DNA from: an uncultured Clostridia bacterium
GTDB lineage: Bacteria > Bacillota > Clostridia > Christensenellales > Borkfalkiaceae
Assembly: GCA_944372515.1 (NCBI GenBank)
Contig: CALVZM010000005.1
Span: 1-34,522, forward strand
DNA length: 34,522 nt
Reading direction: 5' to 3'
Position numbers and translations under genes: made by a program. The notes beneath the pieces were generated by a model, which was not told the DNA's origin, did no database searches, and saw only the letters and a program-made list of their open reading frames with translations. Of this stretch, positions 27,651 through 34,522 are shown one piece after another (positions within the stretch are counted from its first letter, which is position 1; every line of letters begins with the position of its first letter).

Positions 27651-29149
27651 TAATCGATGAAGAACGGCCCTTCACGGGGCTCATTCTCTTCAAGAGCATC
27701 GCGGTATTCGCGGTCAATTATTTCATTCTGCTGGGCATTGCCCTGCTGATGGTCTTTCTGGGCGATCCCGCAGGGTATTCGCAATATCTGGCGGAAAACC
27801 TGTTCATGCTCTTTTTCACCGTCGGCTGCCTGTTCCTTCTTTGCTGGATCATCTATCTCTATTATTTCTTCGACAAGCGCAATTTTCTGACGGAAATGAA
27901 GAACATATGGCTGGTGTTCTTCATTCTGGATGCGAGCATCATCGTGAACAGTCTGTGCGGGAGTTATATCAGCGTCTATGCGCGCCCCGCGGCGATGCTC
28001 GCGCTGCTCACCCTCTTTCTCGTGGGCTACCGCGACGCCATCTTCCTCAACGTCGTCTTTTCGGTCGCGATGTTCGTGCTCGACGTCTTCGTCGATTATC
28101 AGATCTACGTCGCCACGGGCATGACCAACCAGATGTTTTCGGCGTTCATGATCTCCTTTATCGGCGGGATGTTCGCGATATTCGTGGGCAATTCCGCCAA
28201 GACGCGGGGACACGTCCTCGGCACCGGGTTCGTCATCGCCGTGCCCGCCGTCGTCATCATCCTGCTGCTGAAAATCACCGATTACAACAATCTGGACGGG
28301 CTGGAACTGCTGCGCTCGGCGGGCTTCGCTCTGGGCGGCAGCGTCTTTTCCGCCATTCTCTCTCTGGCGTTCCTGCCCGTATTTGAAGGGCTTTTCAGCG
28401 TGCTCACCGTCTTCCGCCTGCGCGAGTTGACGTCTCCCGATTCCAAACTCCTCAAACGCCTCAAAAGCGAGGCGCCGGGGACGTTCAACCATTCCATGGC
28501 TGTGGCGCAACTCGTCGAAAGTTGTGCTTCCGCGCTGGGAGAAAACGTGGAATTGGCGCGTGCCGCCGCCTATTATCACGACGTGGGAAAACTCCGCCAG
28601 CCCGATTTTTTCACCGAAAACCAGACCGATCACAATCTGCACGACGAACTGACCCCCGAACTTTCGGCGGACATCATCCGTTCGCACACCAAGGACGGCT
28701 ATGACCTCATCACGGCATACCGCCTGCCCCGTTTCTTTGCCGAAGTCGCGCTCGAACATCACGGCACCATGCCCATCAAATATTTCTATGCCAAGGCGCT
28801 CCGGATGTCCGACGGGGAAATCAACATCGAAAATTATTCCTATCAGGGACCCAAGCCGAAGAGCAAGATCGCGGCGATCATCATGATCGCCGATGCCTGC
28901 GAAGCGGCGACCCGTTCGCTCACCGACCGCACGCCCGAAAAGGTGGAAAAGGCGGTGCGCTCCATCATCCAGGAGCGCATGGATCTTGAACAGTTTTCGC
29001 GCTGCGAGATCACCATGAACGAACTCAACGTCATCAAGGAGACGCTGGTTTCCGCTCTGACGGGGCTCTATCACCACCGCATCAAATATCCCGACATACG
29101 TTTCACGCGCGGCGGCGTGGAGGATAAGGGGGGCAGGGAGAATGGCTGA
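27647..29149 (+). CDS. pgpH: PgpH/YqfF-type HD phosphodiesterase without extracellular domain
   Basis: This 500-residue protein matches the membrane and HD parts of PgpH, which degrades cyclic di-AMP in Firmicutes. Hydrophobic segments span about 12-260. The cytoplasmic HD domain has the metal-binding set: His282 in FNHSMAV, His311-Asp312 in YYHDVGKL, His347, His371-His372 in EHHGT and Asp416 in IADACEA. Canonical PgpH (about 700 residues) has a 7TMR-HDED sensor of over 200 residues between the first and second helices; here only about ten residues (DPAGYSQYLAE) separate them. AAGGAGG inside the end of phoH is its ribosome binding site; it overlaps phoH and ybeY. Confidence 0.9.
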   Translation: MIIDEERPFTGLILFKSIAVFAVNYFILLGIALLMVFLGDPAGYSQYLAENLFMLFFTVGCLFLLCWIIYLYYFFDKRNFLTEMKNIWLVFFILDASIIVNSLCGSYISVYARPAAMLALLTLFLVGYRDAIFLNVVFSVAMFVLDVFVDYQIYVATGMTNQMFSAFMISFIGGMFAIFVGNSAKTRGHVLGTGFVIAVPAVVIILLLKITDYNNLDGLELLRSAGFALGGSVFSAILSLAFLPVFEGLFSVLTVFRLRELTSPDSKLLKRLKSEAPGTFNHSMAVAQLVESCASALGENVELARAAAYYHDVGKLRQPDFFTENQTDHNLHDELTPELSADIIRSHTKDGYDLITAYRLPRFFAEVALEHHGTMPIKYFYAKALRMSDGEINIENYSYQGPKPKSKIAAIIMIADACEAATRSLTDRTPEKVEKAVRSIIQERMDLEQFSRCEITMNELNVIKETLVSALTGLYHHRIKYPDIRFTRGGVEDKGGRENG

Positions 29150-29648
29150 GAAGTTTTCCTTCTATCGGGAAGAGGGGGAAGAGCCGCTCTCTTACGCCCC
29201 GCTGGAAGAGGCGCTTGCCGCCTTTACGGACAGCGACGTGCCGCTCGCCGCGGAAGCGGTCTTTGTCGGGGAAGAGGAGATCCGGCGGCTGAACCGCGAA
29301 CAGCGGCAGGTGGACGCGGTTACCGACGTTTTGAGTTTTCCCGCCCTTTCGCTCGTACCCGGCGCGTCCATCCGGAAAAAGGATTTTCCCTTTGACGTCG
29401 ACGAAGCGGGCAATCTCCTGCTCGGCTCCGTCGTCATCTGCACCGCGCGTGCGCGGGAGCAGGCGGAAGAGTACGGGCATTCCTATGCGCGGGAACTGCA
29501 TTATCTTCTGGTGCACGGCGTCATGCATTGCCTGGGGTATGACCATACGGAAGCGGACGAAAAAGCCGCCATGCGCGCCGCGGAGGAGTCCGTTCTTTGC
29601 AGCATCGGCATCACGCGGGAACGGCGGGAGGAAGAAAACGGAAAATGA
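29142..29648 (+). CDS. ybeY: Endoribonuclease YbeY
   Basis: YbeY (168 residues) is a zinc endoribonuclease for 16S rRNA 3'-end maturation and ribosome quality control. The zinc triad is HGVMHCLGYDH (His125, His129, His135). TDVLSFP (61-67) and the GSVVICTARAREQAEEYGHS block are typical. It overlaps pgpH by eight bases and era by four, so the run is translationally coupled. The dgkA and cdd genes that sit between ybeY and era in Bacillus are missing. Confidence 0.95.
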   Translation: MAEKFSFYREEGEEPLSYAPLEEALAAFTDSDVPLAAEAVFVGEEEIRRLNREQRQVDAVTDVLSFPALSLVPGASIRKKDFPFDVDEAGNLLLGSVVICTARAREQAEEYGHSYARELHYLLVHGVMHCLGYDHTEADEKAAMRAAEESVLCSIGITRERREEENGK

Positions 29649-30535
29649 AAAGCGGATATGTTGCCGTCATCGGCAGATCGAACGCGGGCAAGAGCACGCT
29701 CATCAACGTCCTGGTCGGGGAAAAGGTCTCCATCGTTTCCCCCAAGCCGAAGACCACGCGGAACCGCATCCTGGGCGTGCTGACCAAAGAGGAATATCAG
29801 ATCGTGTTTGTGGACACGCCGGGGATATACAAAGCGCAGAGCGCCCTCTCCCGCCGCATGATGCACACCACGGACGTCAGCGCCGAGAGCGTGGACGTCA
29901 TTTTGTATGTCCTGGACGGGCATGAGCGGGTGGAAGAAGAGGACGCGCGGTTGATCGCGCGTTTTTCGGGCGGGGAGATCCCGCTCATCGTCGCCTTCAC
30001 GAAGACGGACATCATGCCCGCCGCACAACTGCCCGAGCGGCTGCTGGGGCTTGCCGCCATGGGCGTGGATGCGGACATCTATCCCGTTTCCGCCCGCCGC
30101 GGCAGGGGGCTCGCCGCGCTGGAAAAGGCGCTGGCGGCGTTATTGCCCGAAGGGGAGAAATGTTTTGAAGAGGACGTCGTGTCCGACCGTAGCGAGCGGT
30201 TCATGATCTCCGAGATCATGCGCGAAAAGATCCTTCTGAAATTCGACAAGGAGATCCCGCACGGGGTGGCGGTGGTCGTGCATACCTTCCGCCGGCAGGA
30301 AAACGGCGTGTACGAGATCGGGCTGGACATCGTGTGCGAAAAAGCCAACCACAAGTCCATCCTGATCGGCAAACAGGGCAGGGCGATCAAGGAAGTTTCC
30401 TCTTTTGCCAGGCAGGACATGGAAAAATTCCTCGGCGGCAAAGTCTTTCTCACGACCTATGTCAAGGTCAAGGAAGATTGGCGCAACCGCCCCGGACTGA
30501 TGAAAGAGTTCGGCTACGGCGACGACGAAGAATAG
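29645..30535 (+). CDS. era: GTPase Era
   Basis: Era (296 residues) is an essential GTPase that binds the 3' end of 16S rRNA during 30S assembly. Visible motifs are the P-loop GRSNAGKS (10-17), DTPG (57-60) and TKTD (119-122) in the G4 position. The C-terminal KH domain has IGKQGRAIKEV (241-251). The P-loop has Ser-Asn-Ala in place of the usual Pro-Asn-Val, a mild change that keeps the Lys and Ser. The start overlaps the ybeY stop; the in-frame extension upstream lies inside ybeY. Confidence 0.96.
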   Translation: MKSGYVAVIGRSNAGKSTLINVLVGEKVSIVSPKPKTTRNRILGVLTKEEYQIVFVDTPGIYKAQSALSRRMMHTTDVSAESVDVILYVLDGHERVEEEDARLIARFSGGEIPLIVAFTKTDIMPAAQLPERLLGLAAMGVDADIYPVSARRGRGLAALEKALAALLPEGEKCFEEDVVSDRSERFMISEIMREKILLKFDKEIPHGVAVVVHTFRRQENGVYEIGLDIVCEKANHKSILIGKQGRAIKEVSSFARQDMEKFLGGKVFLTTYVKVKEDWRNRPGLMKEFGYGDDEE

Positions 30536-30578
30536 CCCCCCGGTTTTTGCGCATACTTTTTCCTGAAAGGAGGGGGGC

Positions 30579-30686
30579 ATGCACAAAAACAGATACGACG
30601 ACGATGCGGCGGACATTGCGTGGAAACTCTTTCAGAAAACGGGCAACATGAGTTATTATATGCTGTATAAACAACTCAAAAAATGA
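30579..30686 (+). CDS. yqzL: YqzL-family small protein
   Basis: A 35-residue gene sits between era and recO, exactly where Bacillus has yqzL. The product fits the YqzL pattern: AWKLFQKTGNMSYYMLYKQLKK, with conserved Trp15, Phe18, Thr21-Gly22 and Tyr residues. Its function is unknown. AAAGGAGGGGGGC directly before the ATG is a very strong ribosome binding site. However, its G-run can pair with a C-run at the end of era (30535-30541). Confidence 0.85.
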   Translation: MHKNRYDDDAADIAWKLFQKTGNMSYYMLYKQLKK

Positions 30687-30713
30687 CCCGCGCAGGTGTC
30701 GCCTTGCGCGGGT
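30687..30713 (+). other. Hairpin after yqzL
   Basis: CCCGCGCA and TGCGCGGG (within 30687-30713) form an 8-bp stem without a T-run. Downstream, the 11-base unit CGGTTAAAAAG occurs twice in tandem (about 30748-30769). No gene is seen between yqzL and recO; neither element has a clear role. Confidence 0.5.
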
Positions 30714-30837
30714 GCGGGTGCCGAGAGGGGGCATGGTTCCTTCGCGCGGTTAAAAAGCGGTTAAAAAGCGGCGCTCCGCGTAGGGCATGCCCGCAAACGA
30801 GAGAAAAAACAACGACCGGATACGGACGGAAAAACAG

Positions 30838-31548
30838 ATGGAAGTCAAGTGCGACGCGCTCATGCTGCGCGCCAACGATTACAAGGACAACGACAAACTG
30901 CTCACGCTGTTTGCGGCGGGAAAAGGAAAAATCACCGCCGTTTGCAGGGGGGTGAGAAAGGCGGCGGCGAAACTCCGGTTCGCCGCGCAGCCTTTTTGTT
31001 TTGCGGAATATGTGCTTGCCGAGCGGGCGGGCAGGTTCACCGTGGTCTCGGCGTTCCTGCACGACGGGTTCTATTCCCTGCGCGAGGACATCGGAAAATT
31101 TTATGCCGCGTCCGCCGTTACGGAAGCGTGCAATCTGCTCCTGCCCGAAGGGTTGCAGAGCGACGCGCTCCTCCTTGCCGCGGTGCGGACGCTGGAAGAG
31201 ATCTGCGACGGAGAGGAGGGGCATGCCCTCGTTTCGTTCCTTCTTTCCGCGCTCGATCAGGCGGGATATACCTTGCGGACGGACGGATGTCTTTGCTGCG
31301 GTAAACGGCTGCGCGGCAGGGGGGCTTTCAGTTTTGAGCGGGGCGGGTTTTACTGCGCGGACTGCGCCGCGGCGGACGGCGTGCCCGCCAGCGAGAGCAC
31401 CTTTGCCGTCCTGCACGCCGCCGCGCGGCGGGCGCCTTTGCCCGCGGGCGACGGGGTGAAGCGCGCGCTCCGCCTGCTCAAAGAGTACTTTTTTCAAAAG
31501 ACGGGCTGCCGCGCGGAGAGTCTTTCGGAATATATACGCCTGATTTGA
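30838..31548 (+). CDS. recO: DNA repair protein RecO
   Basis: RecO (236 residues) helps load RecA on SSB-coated gaps in the RecFOR pathway. The N-terminal OB-fold starts EVKCDALMLRANDYKDNDKLLTLF and includes GKITAVCRGVRK. The C-terminal part has a four-Cys zinc site: Cys151/Cys154 in CLCCGK and Cys173/Cys176 in YCADC. The start at ATG 30838 gives the family N-terminus although the ribosome binding site is weak (GGACGGAA); ATG 30787 is less likely. It closes the run that began at yqfC. Confidence 0.9.
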   Translation: MEVKCDALMLRANDYKDNDKLLTLFAAGKGKITAVCRGVRKAAAKLRFAAQPFCFAEYVLAERAGRFTVVSAFLHDGFYSLREDIGKFYAASAVTEACNLLLPEGLQSDALLLAAVRTLEEICDGEEGHALVSFLLSALDQAGYTLRTDGCLCCGKRLRGRGAFSFERGGFYCADCAAADGVPASESTFAVLHAAARRAPLPAGDGVKRALRLLKEYFFQKTGCRAESLSEYIRLI

Positions 31549-31583
31549 GCAAAAAAATGGCGTTTGTTTTCCAAAAAGCGAAA

Positions 31584-31603
31584 TCGGCGAAAAAAATCGC
31601 CGA
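31584..31603 (+). other. Hairpin after recO
   Basis: TCGGCGA (31584-31590) pairs perfectly with TCGCCGA (31597-31603) around six A. No T-run follows on the plus strand, so it is a poor terminator in this direction; it may stabilise the recO mRNA end. Confidence 0.55.
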
Positions 31604-31608
31604 AAGAC

Positions 31609-31637
31609 TTGAAATTTCAGGCATTTTATATTACAAT
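31609..31637 (+). promoter_or_regulatory. Promoter of ppdK
   Basis: TTGAAA (31609-31614), a 17-bp spacer and TACAAT (31632-31637). The ~100-base leader begins with a perfect hairpin, TTGCCCG (31649-31655) with CGGGCAA (31661-31667), and ends with AGGAGG before the ATG at 31747. Confidence 0.75.
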
Positions 31638-31746
31638 AATAAGTGGCATTGCCCGTATGGCGGGCAAAAAGCCGCGCAATGTATCTTCATCGGTCAAGGA
31701 CAAAGAATCAAAATCAAAAGTTCTAATATCAGGAGGAGTGAAACTT

Positions 31747-34383
31747 ATGGCAAAGAAGTATTGCTACCTTTTTTCCGAAGGTAACGCAAAGATGAGAGAG
31801 ATCCTCGGCGGCAAGGGCGCCAACCTTGCGGAAATGACCAACATCGGTCTTCCCGTGCCGCAGGGGTTCACCATCTCCACGGAAGCGTGCACGCAGTATT
31901 ATGAAGACGGCAGACAGATCAATCCCGAGATCCGGAAAGAGATCATGGAATACATCGAAAAGATGGAAAAGATCTGCGGGAAGAAGTTCGGCGACAAGGA
32001 AAATCCCCTGCTCGTTTCCGTCCGTTCGGGCGCGCGTGCGTCCATGCCCGGCATGATGGACACCATCTTGAACCTCGGTCTCAATGAAACGGTCGTCAAC
32101 GTCATCGCCGCCAAATCGGGCAATCCCCGCTGGGCGTGGGACTGTTACAGAAGGTTCATCCAGATGTTCTCCGACGTCGTTATGGAAGTCGGCAAGAAAT
32201 ATTTTGAAAAACTCATCGATAAGATGAAGGAAGAAAAGGGCGTGGAATTCGACGTCGATCTCAACGCCGACGATTTGAAAAAACTCGCCAACCAGTTCAA
32301 GGCGGAATATAAAAAGCAGATCGGCAAGGACTTCCCCGACGATCCCAAGGAACAACTCTTTGAAGCGATCAAGGCGGTTTTCCGTTCGTGGGACAACCCG
32401 CGCGCCAACATCTACCGTATGGATCACGACATCCCGTACAGTTGGGGTACCGCCGTCAACGTGCAGATGATGGCGTTCGGCAACATGGGCGACGACTGCG
32501 GCACGGGCGTTGCGTTCACGCGCAATCCCGCCACGGGCGAAAAGGGGCTCATGGGCGAATTTTTGACCAACGCCCAGGGCGAAGACGTCGTTGCGGGCGT
32601 CCGCACCCCCATGCCCATCTCCGAAATGGCGGAAAAATTCCCCGAAGCGTTCAAACAGTTCACCGAAGTCTGCAAGGTCCTCGAAAATCATTACAGAGAT
32701 ATGCAGGACATGGAGTTCACCGTCGAGCACGGCAAACTCTACATGCTCCAAACCCGCAACGGCAAGAGAACGGCTGCCGCCGCCATCAAGATTGCCTGCG
32801 ACCTCATCGATGAGGGCATGATCACCGAGAAGGAAGCCCTCATGCAGATCGACGCCAAGTCTTTGGACATGCTCCTGCATCCCACGTTCGACCAGAAGGC
32901 GCTCAAAGCCGCCAAGCCCGTGGGTAAGGGCATCGCCGCTTCCCCCGGCGCGGCAGCGGGACAGATCGTGTTCACCGCCGAAGACGCCGTTACGGAAGGC
33001 AAGAAGGGCAAGAAAGTCGTCCTCGTCCGTCTCGAAACTTCTCCCTAAGACATCGAGGGTATGAAATATTCCCAGGGCATCCTCACCGTCCGCGGCGGTC
33101 AGACGTCGCACGCGGCGGTCGTGGCGCGCGGCATGGGCACCTGCTGTGTCTCTGGCTGCGGCGACATCAAGATGGATGAAGAGAACAAGCAGTTCACCCT
33201 TGCGGGCAAGGTCTATAAGGAAGGCGACAGCCTGTCTTTGGACGGCTCCACGGGCAACATCTACGGCGAACTCATTCCCACCGTGCCCGCCGATCCCAAC
33301 AGCGGCTATTTCGGCAGGATCATGGATCTCGCCGATAAATACAAGGCGATGGGCGTCCGCACCAACGCCGATACGCCAAATGACGCCAAGCAGGCGGCGG
33401 CGTTCGGCGCACAGGGCATCGGGCTGTGCCGCACCGAGCACATGTTCTTCGACCCCGCGAGGATCGGCGCTTTCCGCGAAATGATCTGTGGGGATACCGT
33501 GGAAGAGAGGGAAAAGGCGCTCGCCAAGATCGAGCCCATGCAGCAGGCTGACTTTGAAGGTCTCTTTGAAGCGCTCGAAGGGCAGCCCGTAACCATCCGT
33601 TTCCTCGATCCGCCCCTGCACGAGTTCGTGCCCACCGAAGAGGCGGACATCGAAGCGCTCGCCAAGACCCAGGGCAAGACGGTCGCGCAGATCAAGCAGA
33701 TCATCTCCGATCTGCACGAATTCAACCCCATGATGGGGCATCGCGGCTGCCGCCTGACGGTTACCTATCCGGAGATCGCCGTCATGCAGACCAAGGCGAT
33801 CATCAAGGCGGCGCTGGCGGTACAGGCAAGACATCCCGATTGGAAGGTCGTGCCCGAGATCATGATCCCGCTCGTCGGCGAGGTCAAGGAGTTGAAGTTT
33901 GTCAAAAAGATCGTTGTGGAAACGGCGGACGCCGTCATCAAAGCGAGCGGCAAAACGCTTGCCTATGAAGTCGGCACGATGATCGAGATCCCGCGCGCGG
34001 CGCTCACCGCCGACGCGATCGCCGAGGAAGCGGAGTTCGTCTGCTTCGGCACCAAGGACCTCACGCAGATGACTTTCGGCTTCTCGCGCGACGACGCCGG
34101 CAAGTTCCTGCCCGCTTATTATGAAGGCAAGATCTATGAGTCCGATCCGTTTGCAAGGCTGGACACGACGGGCGTCGGTCAGTTGATGGAAATGGCGGTA
34201 ATGAAGGGCAGAAAGACCCGTCCCTCGCTGCACTGCGGCATCTGCGGCGAGCACGGCGGCGATCCTTCTTCCATCGAGTTCTGCCACGAGATCGGGCTGG
34301 ATTATGTTTCCTGTTCGCCTTTCCGCGTGCCCATCGCGCGTCTTGCCGCCGCGCAGGCTAATATCCGTAATCCGAGGGGCTAA
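31747..34383 (+). pseudogene. ppdK: Pyruvate phosphate dikinase interrupted by an in-frame TAA
   Basis: PPDK interconverts pyruvate, ATP and phosphate with PEP, AMP and pyrophosphate. The frame 31747-34383 encodes 878 codons, the family's normal length, but codon 434 is TAA (33046-33048). The sequence reads VLVRLETSP-stop-DIEGM, where the family has Glu. Everything downstream stays in frame: phosphorylated His455 in GGQTSHAAVVARG, then the barrel with LCRTEHMF and catalytic Cys833 in CGICGEHGGDP. The N-terminal part is the ATP-binding domain (GGKGANLAEMTNIGLPVPQGFTI). The break lies inside the phosphohistidine domain, so two free halves should not fold well. A GAA to TAA point change, a sequencing error or read-through are all possible. 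AGGAGG precedes the start. Confidence 0.9.
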
Positions 34384-34438
34384 GAATTAGCGCCAAAAAG
34401 CGGTAAAAATTCAATTTTTAATTAAAAAATAACGTTTT

Positions 34439-34474
34439 AGTAGTCATTCTTTTCGGAGAGTGACTACTTTTTTT
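34439..34474 (+). terminator. Terminator of ppdK
   Basis: AGTAGTCATTCT (34439-34450) pairs with AGAGTGACTACT (34457-34468) around a 6-base loop, with one G-U pair, and is followed by a T-run to 34474. Confidence 0.92.
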
Positions 34475-34522
34475 CTCTTAAAAATCTCTTGTCAGGTCAA
34501 AAATCGGTCAAAAAACGGGGTG

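Noticed and set aside
30748-30769. Tandem CGGTTAAAAAG repeat before recO considered as an operator or repeat array
   Set aside because: Only two units, no further copies nearby and no symmetry; noted with the hairpin but not called as a regulatory site.
630-31240. Recurring palindrome GGGCATGCCC in and between genes
   Set aside because: It occurs mostly inside coding regions in different frames and fits the GC-rich composition; spacing and strand show no pattern suggesting a repeat family or uptake sequence.
33046-33048. Selenocysteine or pyrrolysine at the ppdK stop
   Set aside because: The codon is TAA, whereas those amino acids use TGA and TAG, and the family residue there is Glu.
31729-34287. 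An 852-codon minus-strand open frame opposite ppdK
   Set aside because: The plus strand is clearly PPDK with all motifs. The reverse frame has shadow composition (His, Asp, Arg, Leu) and no ribosome binding site.
1-34522. CRISPR arrays, tRNA or rRNA genes, insertion sequences, prophage or attachment sites
   Set aside because: I looked for repeat-spacer patterns, cloverleaf ends, transposase or integrase motifs and terminal repeats and found none.

Overview
The window is chromosomal DNA, rich in GC and densely coded, from a Gram-positive bacterium of the Firmicutes, probably an uncultured anaerobic member of the Clostridia. The evidence is the gene order. The run yqfC-yqfD-phoH-pgpH-ybeY-era-yqzL-recO matches Bacillus and Clostridium. 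nadA-nadB-nadC ends in niaR, ruvX sits beside a DUF1292 gene, and a pyruvate phosphate dikinase and a flavoprotein-rubredoxin fit fermentative anaerobic life. A Christensenellales-type lineage is a guess only. I see no tRNA, rRNA, CRISPR array, transposase, integrase or prophage gene.

Layout. 1-1.5 kb: an unknown protein and a zinc-dependent phospholipase C-like protein. 1.5-5.3 kb: rpmG-secE-nusG, rplK-rplA and rplJ-rplL, the last behind a consensus promoter and an L10-type attenuated leader; rpoB does not follow rplL. 5.3-11.4 kb: a CmpB-family membrane protein, a permuted papain-like hydrolase, a cyclophilin lipoprotein with a calcium-loop motif, an unknown minus-strand protein, a protein with two Myb/SANT-like repeats, a small membrane protein, and ruvX with its DUF1292 partner. 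11.4-15.4 kb is the accessory part: an XRE repressor with paired operators and a divergent, quickly terminated transcript, then two lipoprotein genes with the same promoter, leader and signal peptide. The first is a large SGNH esterase with two nearly identical C-terminal modules. 15.4-17.4 kb: rpsB-tsf. 17.6-21.3 kb: the NAD synthesis operon nadABC-niaR. 21.5-25.3 kb: flavin reductase-rubredoxin and lysA-like decarboxylase (minus strand), and a ClC antiporter (plus strand). 25.4-31.5 kb: the yqfC to recO run. 31.6-34.4 kb: ppdK, interrupted by one in-frame TAA.

Points most worth a second look: (1) ppdK is intact over 878 codons except for a TAA at codon 434, where the family has Glu, 21 codons before the catalytic histidine. 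(2) The esterase lipoprotein promoter has an uninterrupted run of ten G between -35 and -10, the design of a phase-variable promoter; the second lipoprotein has the same promoter with the run broken by an A. (3) The XRE repressor has two matching 13-bp operators and a divergent promoter whose ~140-nt transcript carries a well-placed 20-codon reading frame and stops at a 15-bp terminator. (4) ruvX appears to be leaderless. (5) phoH seems to start at ACG. (6) PgpH lacks its extracellular sensor domain. (7) A sporulation sigma-E-like promoter precedes yqfCD.
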